This document shows positions 54,556 to 62,916 of a stretch of 64,000 bases of DNA, piece after piece (position 1 is the first letter of the stretch; each line of letters begins with the position of its first letter). Both the position numbers and the translations under genes were made by a program. The notes under the pieces are model-generated. The model was not told the DNA's origin, did no database searches, and saw only the letters and a program-made list of their open reading frames with translations. The stretch comes from Leucothrix mucor DSM 2157 (GTDB taxonomy: Bacteria > Pseudomonadota > Gammaproteobacteria > Thiotrichales > Thiotrichaceae): contig NZ_ATTE01000001.1 of assembly GCF_000419525.1 (NCBI RefSeq), forward strand, positions 1,426,001-1,490,000. The letters run 5' to 3'.

Positions 54556-54822
54556 ATGAAAACATCCACAATACCACCGCTCAGAGTCACCGCCGATTTT
54601 CGAAATGATGCGGAAAGCGTGCTGCACGAGGGCGAAACGCTAAGCAGCTTTGTTGAAGAGGCGTTACGCAAACAAATTGAGTATCGCAAATTCCAGCAAG
54701 CCTTTATTGCAAGAGGTCTGCAAGCACGAGACCGTGCCAAATCCACTGGCCAATATGCCTCTAAAAACGAGGTTATGGATTCCTTGCGTTCAATTTTAAA
54801 TGCTGCGAAACATAAGCAGTGA
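54556..54822 (+). CDS. Antitoxin-like protein (partner of RelE/ParE toxin)
   Basis: 88 residues. The N-terminus TSTIPPLRVTADFRNDAESVL followed by LSSFVEEALRKQIEYR is a ribbon-helix-helix-like DNA-binding segment seen in YacA/ParD-type antitoxins. The C-terminus is charged and probably disordered until it binds the toxin. AGGGA seven bases upstream supports ATG 54556 over a longer frame from 54478. It overlaps the toxin gene by four bases (GTGA), the normal arrangement of an antitoxin-toxin operon. Confidence 0.8.
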   Translation: MKTSTIPPLRVTADFRNDAESVLHEGETLSSFVEEALRKQIEYRKFQQAFIARGLQARDRAKSTGQYASKNEVMDSLRSILNAAKHKQ

Positions 54823-55118
54823 GTTTTCAGATTCGGTTTACGCTTGAAGCGAAAGAGGATTTGGAGCGCCTGTATTTTTTCTTGGCAGAAAACGACTTGG
54901 ATGCCGCAGCACGTGCATTGAACACCATCGATAAAGCGTGGGAACTGTTAGAAAACTTCCCATTTTCCTGTCGTAAGGTTGATGGCTCAAATCCCTTTCT
55001 ACGAGAGTTGGTGATTTCATTTGGGGGAAGTGGATACGTCGCGCTTTTTGATATTGAGGATAGCGACACGATTACAGTGCTTGCTGTGCGTCATCAACGT
55101 GAAGATGATTATCATTAA
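54819..55118 (+). CDS. RelE/ParE-superfamily toxin
   Basis: 99 residues starting at GTG 54819. FTLEAKEDLERLYFFL, a central helix pair, LRELVISFGGSGYVALFDI and LAVRHQREDDYH match the RelE/ParE plasmid stabilisation fold, with the C-terminal R-H-Q-R-E-D-D typical of the YacB/ParE group. The target (gyrase or ribosome) cannot be told. Translationally coupled to the upstream antitoxin. Such modules often mark mobile or accessory DNA. Confidence 0.88.
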   Translation: MSFQIRFTLEAKEDLERLYFFLAENDLDAAARALNTIDKAWELLENFPFSCRKVDGSNPFLRELVISFGGSGYVALFDIEDSDTITVLAVRHQREDDYH

Positions 55119-55271
55119 TAAGCAATAGCATGTAATTAACAGCAATTCTGTCAAAACTTACTACACTTAAGTGAATGGCACTTGCTGGTCGCTTGCACTC
55201 TCGACGCACGATACCGACTGGTCAGGATGACCACGGATAACAATGAAACACCAAAAGGACTTGGAGTCATA

Positions 55272-55919
55272 ATGATACGAACAAAAACAATCAGAATTAC
55301 CGTGTGCTCGCTACTGCTAGCGGGAGTTACGCTTCAGGCAAGCGCATCGCCCAATGCCATTCAGGATAATCACCGAGACTTAGCCGCTGTTATCCAAAAC
55401 ATCATTCTCCAGCAGCAATCCCTGAAGAAGCTCGACAATACTTTTCTCCACCCGATTGATGCGATTCAATATGGCGTGCCGATTCGCAATCCGTTTAACA
55501 AAGTCCCGCCACATATCACCAAGGCCATGCTGGCGGGTGGCATTGACCTGTTGGCTATGGCGCGCTATCGGGCGATTTATGTGGGTGGCCTGCTAGCCGG
55601 CGCTGATGCGCGAAAGCTGATTAATAGCGACCCGCGCACGGTGTTGGTGATTGGCAATGGCACCATTGCGCATGAGAAGGTTTACAGCCGAGGGCCAGTG
55701 GTGTTGCTTGGCGATGCTGAGCTATCAGATGGCATCTATGGCGAAAGTCTGGTGTGGTACAGCGATAAGGCGTCGTTTTACAGTGATCCTTCTAACAGGC
55801 ATATCGGCTTGCCGTCGGTGAGGCGAGGCAGCGTTCCCAATCATAGCTTTGGCACCACGCTGTACAGTCCGCAGGAAGAACAAGCTGCCGCAACCGCACT
55901 CAGCAGGAAGGTGAAGTAA
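55272..55919 (+). CDS. Exported protein of unknown function
   Basis: 215 residues with a signal peptide (about 1-28, CSLLLAGVTLQASA). The mature part has RNPFNKVPPHITKAMLAGG, a hydrophobic patch (YVGGLLAGADARK) and strands TVLVIGNGTIAHEKVYSRGPVVLLGDAEL; I recognise no domain. GGAG lies before ATG 55272. Its stop overlaps the start of the next secreted-protein gene by one base (TAATG), so they form an operon. Possibly a partner of the two paralogous proteins that follow. Confidence 0.75.
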   Translation: MIRTKTIRITVCSLLLAGVTLQASASPNAIQDNHRDLAAVIQNIILQQQSLKKLDNTFLHPIDAIQYGVPIRNPFNKVPPHITKAMLAGGIDLLAMARYRAIYVGGLLAGADARKLINSDPRTVLVIGNGTIAHEKVYSRGPVVLLGDAELSDGIYGESLVWYSDKASFYSDPSNRHIGLPSVRRGSVPNHSFGTTLYSPQEEQAAATALSRKVK

Positions 55920-56758
55920 TGAAATCATTCAACAAATTAACGCTGATCAGTTCGTCATTATTAAGCCTTGGAATAGCCACGCAGGCGCAGGCCGATTTCG
56001 TTATTCCGACGCTGGCACAAATTCAGGACCGGCAGGCGGCTATTCAGTATTGCAAAGGCTATGCCAGTAGTGCGGTTCAGCAGTTTGCCAAAAGCCAGGC
56101 GCTCGGCTGTGGCTTTAGCGGGCCGCGTTGGAATAATGATTATCAAGGGCAATACAATTGGTGTTTAACGGTATTGGAGCCGTTCGCGCTGAATGAGGAG
56201 GGCATTCGCTCCGATGCCTTAAAAGCCTGTCAGGAGAAGCAAGGGAGCGGCAGTAATCCGCAAAATCAGGTGCCAGTACCGCAGGTGTGCAAAGACCCCA
56301 GCAAGGCCTACACCGCAGTCAGACAGATTAATCATCATTTCCGTTATGAAACCACGGTGACCTCACCAGTGCAGAATGGCTTGATTAGCTATGACTACAA
56401 CCGCGATAAAAAGCCGGATTATGTGTTTCTGGAAACACAGGAAGACCAATCCAGAGTCGCGGTGTGCTTTAGTCAGGGGCAGGGGTATCGACGCCAGCTG
56501 ACCGATATTAAGTTTTACTCAGGCGCGGGTGGCTTGGGCAGTTCGAACTATGAAATCTCCCAACAAGGCGACCTGCTAGTAGTGCGAATTGATGAGTTTG
56601 AACACAACGCCGGGAGTAGTTATCTCACGGTGTCTTACCGTTTTGATACAGCTATCGCGAAATTTAGGATGGTTGACAGCTCTGGGGATGACTCTCCGGT
56701 GATTTATGATGGCGAACCGTACCCGATGGCGCTGCCGACGATGCCGAGATTATTTTGA
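55919..56758 (+). CDS. Secreted Cys-containing protein, paralogue A
   Basis: 279 residues, signal peptide about 1-25 (LGIATQAQA). The mature N-terminus has a spaced Cys pattern (YCKGYASSAVQQF, LGCGFSGPRW, GQYNWCL, KACQEK). The C-terminal half has NGLISYDYNRDKKPDYVFLE, a D-x-N-x-D-x3-D element like the calcium loops of FG-GAP/VCBS or dockerin-type repeats, and EFEHNAGSS. The gene at 56854 codes for a clear paralogue with the same order of motifs. No known family recognised; coupled to the upstream exported protein by a one-base overlap. Confidence 0.75.
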   Translation: MKSFNKLTLISSSLLSLGIATQAQADFVIPTLAQIQDRQAAIQYCKGYASSAVQQFAKSQALGCGFSGPRWNNDYQGQYNWCLTVLEPFALNEEGIRSDALKACQEKQGSGSNPQNQVPVPQVCKDPSKAYTAVRQINHHFRYETTVTSPVQNGLISYDYNRDKKPDYVFLETQEDQSRVAVCFSQGQGYRRQLTDIKFYSGAGGLGSSNYEISQQGDLLVVRIDEFEHNAGSSYLTVSYRFDTAIAKFRMVDSSGDDSPVIYDGEPYPMALPTMPRLF

Positions 56759-56853
56759 TTGTTTAGCTATCCATAGCGGTGGAATTGCTTAATCCACACT
56801 ACACTTATTGGTGAGCGCTCTTCCAGAGTGCAATTTGGCCAATAGGATCAGGA

Positions 56854-57780
56854 ATGATGAATAAGCAACGCGCTGTTTTTTTGATAGGACTTGGGGTGGT
56901 CATCGCCAGTAGTCATATGACCGCCTCCGCCGCAAGCCGTGCTGAAGAGTGTGCCAGCTATGCCAGTACTGCAACGGATCAATACCGACTTAGTAAACAT
57001 GCTCAATGCAATTACAACGGATCTCGCTGGAGTGGCGATCTGGCTGGTCAAACGGCATGGTGTATGGGGGTGCGTAAAAACATTACCGATGCTGAAAATA
57101 CTGCCCGTAGCCAGCTGCTCACTTCCTGTTACGCCAATAAGGCCGATGCGGATAACAACCGGTCTCCCATCAATCTGCCGGGAGCTTGCCGCTATAACCC
57201 TGAGCAATATAAAGCGGTGCGCTATATCTTTACCCGCACCAGTTACAACACGCCCCCGACCAATGTCATGCCGATCCCTCGTGGCTTGATCACTTATGAT
57301 TTTAATGAGGATCGCAAGAATGACTATGTATTTGTTGAGCGCAATTCGGCTCTGAAATTTCGCACCATTATGTGCATGAGCTCTCCGTCTGGCTGGAAGC
57401 GCCAACAGCTCTGGAGTATTACCGCCGATGTGAGTAATGACTTTACGGCTAATCTAACGGATTACTCGTTTAATAACGGCAAGTTGAGCTATAGCACTGG
57501 CTACCATGAGCATAACCTTGGCTCGTACTCAAACACTTGGACCTATGCTTATTCGGTGAGGGAGAAAGCCTTTTTATTGGAAACCTTTGTCGCCCGATCC
57601 GATAGTGGGGATGGTATGACGCCCAATACCCAAGAAGTTAGTGACTACGTAAAGGGTGAAATCCGCGAGACCGTTGACTGTAGCGCCGTGCATACCTATG
57701 GCATGCCTTGCGAGGCTAAAAATAATGTTGTTAGGAAAATGAAGCCGGCTGATTACACGGTGGCAAAGCGCCGGCTTTAA
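56854..57780 (+). CDS. Secreted Cys-containing protein, paralogue B
   Basis: 308 residues with signal peptide about 1-27 (VVIASSHMTASA). It repeats the layout of paralogue A: ECASYASTATDQY, AQCNYNGSRWSGDLAGQTAWCM, RGLITYDFNEDRKNDYVFVE and YHEHNLGS, and adds a C-terminal extension with VDCSAVHTYGMPCEAK. Eight or so cysteines suggest disulfides in the periplasm or outside. The D-x-N-x-D-x3-D loop may bind Ca2+. AGGA six bases before ATG 56854. The two genes are separated by 95 bases, so B may have its own promoter. Confidence 0.75.
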   Translation: MMNKQRAVFLIGLGVVIASSHMTASAASRAEECASYASTATDQYRLSKHAQCNYNGSRWSGDLAGQTAWCMGVRKNITDAENTARSQLLTSCYANKADADNNRSPINLPGACRYNPEQYKAVRYIFTRTSYNTPPTNVMPIPRGLITYDFNEDRKNDYVFVERNSALKFRTIMCMSSPSGWKRQQLWSITADVSNDFTANLTDYSFNNGKLSYSTGYHEHNLGSYSNTWTYAYSVREKAFLLETFVARSDSGDGMTPNTQEVSDYVKGEIRETVDCSAVHTYGMPCEAKNNVVRKMKPADYTVAKRRL

Positions 57781-57807
57781 AAGGTGGGCGTTGGCTATAT
57801 TTGCCCG

Positions 57808-58236
57808 TTAAGCCGTTGAGCGATCGGGCGTGTTAAAGCGCTCGTTGTACCATTTAGTGCTGGCAGCAAGGTAGGCTCTGGCTTTCTCGATATCCGCTTC
57901 AGGGATTGTAAGCTGACTACCTTGTTTAAAAATAAGCTTCTTGATACCGGACCGCTTGATCGCTGCAATCACGCCTGACAAACCATTTCGTATCAAGAAG
58001 CGCACAGTGACATTAGCCGCTCGCATTAGCAGAGGGCTTCGCACACAGCCAATCGCAGCTGAATTGACCTTGTTCTCAAAGGCATAATCCGCATTGAACG
58101 GGACGCCGATTATCTCGCAGGTCTTTTTCATAAAGGACTCAGGGTCTTGCTTTAGCTCACGATAATCCAGAAAAAATACATTGTCTTCGCCAAAGGCGGC
58201 AATCCATTTGCCGACAGGGTTCATTATCCAAATCAC
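57808..58236 (-). pseudogene. 5'-truncated sulfotransferase-family remnant
   Basis: 142 residues from a GTG at 58234-58236. The product fits the C-terminal part of sulfotransferase-family proteins (WIAAFGEDNVFFLDYRELKQDPESFMKKTCEIIGVPF; YLAASTKWYNERF). The N-terminal PAPS-binding P-loop and the 3'-phosphate site are missing. Upstream in frame there are only about 27 more codons before a stop, and the 115-bp repeat begins about 68 bases upstream. So the 5' end was probably lost in the rearrangement that placed the oxygenase cassette. No ribosome binding site supports expression. Confidence 0.65.
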
Positions 58237-58303
58237 TGTGCAGCCATTATGTGAGCAGTGTGGTGGAAATGTGGAGATGTTGAGAGCGGCTTATTTGAGT
58301 CTC

Positions 58304-58418
58304 TGTGCCTGTATTCGCCTGCTTGAGCTCATTATTCGTATCACTATGCATCACGTTGTCTGATATATTGCGGCAGCTAGGGGCCTGGAAATTCGATAAA
58401 GCAAGAGAGTCTTCATGT
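58304..58418 (+). repeat. 115-bp direct repeat, copy 1 (duplicated hsdM leader)
   Basis: Matches 59429-59543 with six differences and no gaps. It ends ...AGAGAGTCTTCATGT, i.e. including the hsdM ribosome-binding region and ATG, but here the ATG is followed at once by TGA. The unit period is 1125 bases, with the oxygenase gene in between. Confidence 0.92.
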
Positions 58419-58460
58419 GATAAATAAACTTTACTGTCCATTAAATGACGCAAAATAAAT

Positions 58461-59360
58461 ATGAGCAATACTGAAATCAATCTAAAGTCACTTATTGGCG
58501 ATAACACCAGAGAAGAATTCTTAACGTTACTCAAGTCTCGAACACCTTTTGTATCCCATGGTAATTCAGAGTCTCTTAAAGCTTTAACGATTCTTCCATT
58601 TCTTAATTCTGTTGAAGATCTTGCGGACTGTTGGCGAGACACAGTGGATGTCTTCAATCCAGAAGTGGCAGATGAGATTTCAAAGGCTTCTATCTCTCCT
58701 GAAGATGCTCTCCATGAATATCAGTATGGAAGCTGCATTCTATTTAATGACGTCAATAGAATCACGCCTGAGTTTGACAGGTGGAATCAGGACATTAGAA
58801 GAGAAATTGGTTTTTCTGAGTTGACCTATGTTAGAAACCTAGTCTACGCAACACCAGCGGGTAAAGGAAACGCGCCTCATTTCGATCAGAATTTTAATTT
58901 TGCTATTCAATTAGAAGGAACAAAGAAATGGTGGCTGGCAGATAATACAACCATTAATAACCCAATGACTCGTCATGTGATCGGACACCCAGTTGACAGT
59001 GAACTAGGAAGTTATACCGCTAAGGATTTTCCAGAGTCATTCCCCGAAGATTGTACTGAATATATTTTAGAACCGGGCTCAATTCTGTTCGTACCACGAG
59101 GCGTTTGGCACATGACCGAAGCTGTGACGGATGCTGTTTCGTTTAATTTTACGTTTACACCGCCGACTTGGATTGACCTTGCGACGACTGCCTTAAGAGA
59201 AAAGCTCTCTCATTCTGAGAAGTGGAGGGAGTCGGCAATTTTTGATGATAATGGATCAGACAACGCTGAGTTCAAGCAGCTTCTAAATGGTTTGAGTGCC
59301 GATGCTAAAAATTGGAATGCGGAAGATTTCTTAGAGGTTACTGAGCACCAAGAGATATAA
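58461..59360 (+). CDS. JmjC/cupin-type 2-oxoglutarate-dependent oxygenase
   Basis: 299 residues. The iron-binding triad is visible as His-x-Asp in NAPHFDQNFNFAIQLEGTKKW (iron ligands in PHFD) and the distal His in VPRGVWHMTEA, a double-stranded beta-helix like cupin_8/JmjC oxygenases such as RoxA. ITPEFDRWNQDIRREIGF and WWLADN are consistent with that fold. Enzymes of this group hydroxylate protein side chains or act in peptide natural-product synthesis; the substrate is unknown. It lies alone inside a 1010-base segment flanked by 115-bp direct repeats, ahead of the hsd locus, and its promoter is probably the duplicated hsdM leader. AT-richer codon use than hsdM suggests separate origin. Confidence 0.8.
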   Translation: MSNTEINLKSLIGDNTREEFLTLLKSRTPFVSHGNSESLKALTILPFLNSVEDLADCWRDTVDVFNPEVADEISKASISPEDALHEYQYGSCILFNDVNRITPEFDRWNQDIRREIGFSELTYVRNLVYATPAGKGNAPHFDQNFNFAIQLEGTKKWWLADNTTINNPMTRHVIGHPVDSELGSYTAKDFPESFPEDCTEYILEPGSILFVPRGVWHMTEAVTDAVSFNFTFTPPTWIDLATTALREKLSHSEKWRESAIFDDNGSDNAEFKQLLNGLSADAKNWNAEDFLEVTEHQEI

Positions 59361-59428
59361 CTAACTTTTAATTTTTTTGGGTTTTGGAAATGACGCATAT
59401 CTTCGAGCCGCCATTTACCGATCAGCAT

Positions 59429-59543
59429 TGTACCTGTATTCGCCTGCCTAAGCTCATTATTCGTATCACTATGCATCACGTTGTCTGATATATTGCGGCA
59501 GCTAGGGTCCTAGAAATTCGATAAAACAAGAGAGTCTTCATGT
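59429..59543 (+). repeat. 115-bp direct repeat, copy 2 (hsdM promoter/leader)
   Basis: The copy immediately before hsdM. It carries the hsdM leader, AAGAGAG ribosome-binding region and ATG at 59540. About 95 percent identical to copy 1 at 58304-58418. Confidence 0.92.
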
Positions 59544-61150
59544 TAACAGGCAAAATTCGTAATCAAGTCGATCAAGTATGGGAAATGTTTTGGACAGGAG
59601 GCGTCGCTAACCCCATTTCGGTTATCGAACAAATCTCTTATTTGCTCTTCATTCGCCGTTTAGATGAGCTACAGCGCACCGCCGAGCGCCGCTCGCAAGC
59701 TACCGGCGTGCCACTGACCAACCCAACGTTTGGCCCTGACGAACAAGCGCTGCGCTGGAATAACTTTAAAGACAAAGATCCCAATACAATGATGGAGATT
59801 GTCCAGTTTAAAGTATTCCCAAAAATCAAAACGTTGCAAGACAAAGGCAGCTTTGCTGAACACATGAAAGATGCCATTTTCATGATTCCGTCGCCCAAGC
59901 TGCTTGATCAGGTGGTGCAGCTACTCAGCGCCATCAATATGGACGATAAAGACACCAAGGGTGACCTTTACGAATACCTGCTCAGCAAGCTGCAACACTC
60001 TGGTGTGAATGGTCAGTTCCGCACACCACGCAATATTATCAAAATGATGGTTGAGCTAATGCAGCCGAAAGTTGGCGACACTATTTGTGACCCGTCATCT
60101 GGTACTTGTGGCTTTCTGATGGCGGCGATTGAGCATGTTGAAACGCATCACCAAAGCGAAGTGAATAAACCGGATAACCGTAAACATTTCAATAATCACA
60201 TGTTCACCGGCTTTGATTTTGACAAGCACATGCTGCGCATTGGTGCGATGAATATGTTGCTGCACGGCATCGAAAACCCCAGTGTCCACTACCGTGACAG
60301 CTTGCAAGACCAAGGCGCTGAGAATATTTCAGAAGCGTATAACCTGATCTTAGCCAACCCGCCATTTAAAGGCTCAGTAGACTTTGAGATCGTTGCGCCA
60401 GACTTACTACGGGCATTGGGTAAGAATCCCATTGTCAAAAAAACAGCCCCAAAGTACAAAACCGAGCTCGACGAAGACGGTAATGAAATTCAGGTCGAGA
60501 TCAAGAAAAAAGGCCCTACTGAAAAGTCTGAGTTACTGTTTTTAGCGTTGATCCTCCGCATGTTAAAAGTCGGTGGAAAAGCGGCGGTAATCGTGCCGGA
60601 TGGCGTACTGTTTGGCTCGACTAAATCCCACAAGTCCATTCGTGAAAAAATCGTGTCTGAGCAAAAGCTGGAAGCCGTTATTTCACTGCCCTCTGGTGTG
60701 TTTAAACCGTATGCCGGTGTGAGTACCGCTATTTTGATCTTTACCAAAACCAATAGCGGCGGCACGGATAAGGTCTGGTTTTATGATATGCAGGCGGATG
60801 GCATGTCGCTAGATGACAAGCGTACTCAGCTATACAAAGACGATGAAACGCCGACGCATGAGCAAAGTAACATTGCGGATATACAAGCACGCTTTGCATC
60901 GCTTACTAATGATGATGGCACACCGAATACTGACAGCCCTGAATACCAGCGTGGCAAGACTGAGCAGAGCTTTATGGTGGAAGTGGATGACATTATTGGT
61001 AATGGCTTTGATTTGAGCTTGAACCGCTATAAAGAGGTGGTTCATGAAGAGATTGAGTATGACGAGCCTGCGGTGATTTTGGGGCGGATTAAGGCATTGC
61101 AGGCTAGAATGGCTAAAGGCGTTGTTGAGCTAGAAGGATTACTAAAATGA
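59540..61150 (+). CDS. hsdM: Type I restriction-modification DNA methyltransferase subunit HsdM
   Basis: 536 residues, adenine-N6 methyltransferase of a type I R-M system. The N-terminal helical domain (LTGKIRNQVDQVWEMFWTG) is followed by the SAM-binding motif I DPSSGTCGFLMAA near residue 190 and the catalytic motif IV LILANPPFKGS. The C-terminal region reaches ALQARMAKGVVELEGLLK. It needs HsdS for target recognition, but hsdS is interrupted by an IS66 element. The stop overlaps the hsdS start (ATGA). No hsdR is present in the window. Intact as far as I can see. Confidence 0.95.
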   Translation: MLTGKIRNQVDQVWEMFWTGGVANPISVIEQISYLLFIRRLDELQRTAERRSQATGVPLTNPTFGPDEQALRWNNFKDKDPNTMMEIVQFKVFPKIKTLQDKGSFAEHMKDAIFMIPSPKLLDQVVQLLSAINMDDKDTKGDLYEYLLSKLQHSGVNGQFRTPRNIIKMMVELMQPKVGDTICDPSSGTCGFLMAAIEHVETHHQSEVNKPDNRKHFNNHMFTGFDFDKHMLRIGAMNMLLHGIENPSVHYRDSLQDQGAENISEAYNLILANPPFKGSVDFEIVAPDLLRALGKNPIVKKTAPKYKTELDEDGNEIQVEIKKKGPTEKSELLFLALILRMLKVGGKAAVIVPDGVLFGSTKSHKSIREKIVSEQKLEAVISLPSGVFKPYAGVSTAILIFTKTNSGGTDKVWFYDMQADGMSLDDKRTQLYKDDETPTHEQSNIADIQARFASLTNDDGTPNTDSPEYQRGKTEQSFMVEVDDIIGNGFDLSLNRYKEVVHEEIEYDEPAVILGRIKALQARMAKGVVELEGLLK

Positions 61151-61211
61151 GTTTCCCTTGTGTTGCTTTGTCTTCGCTTGTTTATATCAAAGGCGGGGGA
61201 ACTCCTAGCAA

Positions 61212-61220
61212 GTCCCAGCC
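61212..61220. repeat. Target-site duplication, left copy (GTCCCAGCC)
   Basis: GTCCCAGCC is repeated exactly at 62757-62765 on the other side of the IS66 element. IS66 elements usually make 8-bp duplications, so one of the nine bases may be shared by chance. Confidence 0.85.
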
Positions 61221-62756
61221 GTAACCCTTCACGGGGGGCTTACGCTGATATAGCGTGCTGACCTAAGGGTAGCCGTACGGTAATAGCCTCACCACACAGG
61301 CCTTGTTCACAGACTTTTCTCAATAGTCCATAAACGCCTAAGCCCAACCGCTTACAGGTTTCAGTCAGAGTCAGAATCACCGGACGGAACTGATCTCCTC
61401 TGGCAGACTGACTGAAGAAACTGGTTTTACGCCAGATCACATAAGGACGTATCGCACGTTCTGCTTCATTGTTGGTCATGGGAATCGCGCGATCCTGCAA
61501 AAACGTCCAGAGCATCGATTCATCCGCCAGCAGTCGTTTGCACTGATTGGCTGTTTTGCTGGCTTTTTTTAACGGGTCAGCGGGCGCGGTCTCACACCCC
61601 AGGCACAGTAGCGTATGGATCGCCTGTTTGAATCGTCGCATTCGTGTGTGGTAGCCAGCATCAGAATAGCCGCCCGATCGCCAACGATTACGACAGTGTA
61701 CAATCAAGCGGGATAATCGCCAGAGTTGTTTCCCCAGCACCCCGGCCCGTCCCACACGTTCTGATATTTTCCGAAACTTACGGATAATATGCGCCCAGCA
61801 AAGCTGGCGCTTTTCGACCGGATAATCGTTGTAGCCGCCATGTTGGTCAGTGACCAGTATACCCTCAAAATTATCCAGTAAACCCTTCGCGGCACCTTTA
61901 CCCCGAGAATGATGCGTTAGAAAGTAGACGACTTGCGAGGAACACAGCACCCAAAGCCAACGCTGCTCATTATTGCGGTAATGACTGGTTTCATCCGCAT
62001 GAGCAACGGGTAAATTCCGTACCGCCTGACCCACTTGCTGATACAGCGGCAGCAACCATCCCGTGACCGAGCGGGTGGCCTGGCTCACGGCACCGGTACT
62101 GAAGGCGAGTTGCCAGTGATCTTTCAGTAAGCGTTGAATGTTTGACACCGATAAGGCATAAGCGCCATTCATCAGCGTAATCCAGCTGACCAGTCCCGGC
62201 CCCATTTGCCCACAGGGAACCGTGTCTGGCAAGCGAGCCACCTGACGCTTGCGGCAACCCGGACAGATTGCCTCATAAAGACAATGTTCAGTGACTTGAC
62301 TGCGAACCTCAGGCAGGTCAAAGACCTGATGTCGCTGATAAGGCTCCTGAGCGACATCACACACCGCACCACAGGTGCATTGAGTGCCTGGGTAGTAATG
62401 AACTTGCTCATCCGTCGCAGACAGCTCTACCCGAACGCGTTGATGACCCTGATGACCCGGCTGGGCTCCTTGCTTGCGAGGACTCTTAGGCTTCTTCTCG
62501 CGCTTAGCCCGTTGTTCCGGTGAATCCTGGGACGGTGGTCTGGAGGAGTTTCTGGAAGAACTCCCGCTGCCTGCGATGTCTTCCAGCTCAGCGACACGCT
62601 GTTCCAGTTGGGTCACTAAATCCAATAACTGACGATTGAGACGCTGCGACGCCGCCAGATCCGCGGGCAGTTGGTGATTGAAAAGCGCCTCAGTTAGTTT
62701 GTTCATTGTTTAATCATAACGAATTGTGGCCTAAATGCAACCCCGTGAAGGGTTAC
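61221..62756 (-). mobile_element. IS66-family insertion sequence, 1536 bp, single-gene type
   Basis: The ends are perfect inverted repeats: GTAACCCTTCACGGGG at 61221-61236 and its complement at 62741-62756; a GTAA terminus is typical for IS66. The only gene is an IS66 transposase on the minus strand, with no tnpA/tnpB, as in the ISBst12 subgroup. Direct repeats of GTCCCAGCC flank it. It interrupts hsdS near codon 25 in the opposite orientation. Confidence 0.93.
61240..62706 (-). CDS. IS66-family transposase (TnpC type)
   Basis: 488 residues. N-terminal leucine-rich coiled coil (NRQLLDLVTQLEQRVAELE), then a basic Ser/Arg/Pro-Lys linker (SSSRNSSRPPSQDSPEQ), a Cys4-type zinc finger (CTCGAVC ... 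CPGCRKRQ) and the catalytic domain with DDE candidates in PVAHADETSH, LVTDQHGGYND and MTNNEAERAIRPY. It ends with the short C-terminal IS66 tail. Full length with no frameshift, so the element may still be active. Contained within the 16-bp inverted repeats. Confidence 0.95.
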   Translation of the reverse strand: MNKLTEALFNHQLPADLAASQRLNRQLLDLVTQLEQRVAELEDIAGSGSSSRNSSRPPSQDSPEQRAKREKKPKSPRKQGAQPGHQGHQRVRVELSATDEQVHYYPGTQCTCGAVCDVAQEPYQRHQVFDLPEVRSQVTEHCLYEAICPGCRKRQVARLPDTVPCGQMGPGLVSWITLMNGAYALSVSNIQRLLKDHWQLAFSTGAVSQATRSVTGWLLPLYQQVGQAVRNLPVAHADETSHYRNNEQRWLWVLCSSQVVYFLTHHSRGKGAAKGLLDNFEGILVTDQHGGYNDYPVEKRQLCWAHIIRKFRKISERVGRAGVLGKQLWRLSRLIVHCRNRWRSGGYSDAGYHTRMRRFKQAIHTLLCLGCETAPADPLKKASKTANQCKRLLADESMLWTFLQDRAIPMTNNEAERAIRPYVIWRKTSFFSQSARGDQFRPVILTLTETCKRLGLGVYGLLRKVCEQGLCGEAITVRLPLGQHAISA

Positions 62757-62765
62757 GTCCCAGCC
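62757..62765. repeat. Target-site duplication, right copy (GTCCCAGCC)
   Basis: Identical to 61212-61220; hsdS coding resumes with the next base. Confidence 0.85.
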
Positions 62766-62916
62766 TACCTATTGGAATGGCGATATTCCTTGGGTATCAG
62801 TTAAAGATTTCAAAAGTTCAACGATAGATGGAGCCAGTAGCTACATCACTCAGGAAGGTATCGATAACTCAGCAGCTTCAATCATTCCAAAAGGAAATCT
62901 GATTATTCCTACCCGT

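Noticed and set aside
55160-55200. TGGCACTTGCTGGTCGC as a sigma-54 promoter
   Set aside because: The -12 element does not follow at the required spacing.
58304-59543. 115-bp repeats as ends of an insertion sequence
   Set aside because: They are direct, not inverted, contain the hsdM leader, and no transposase lies between them.
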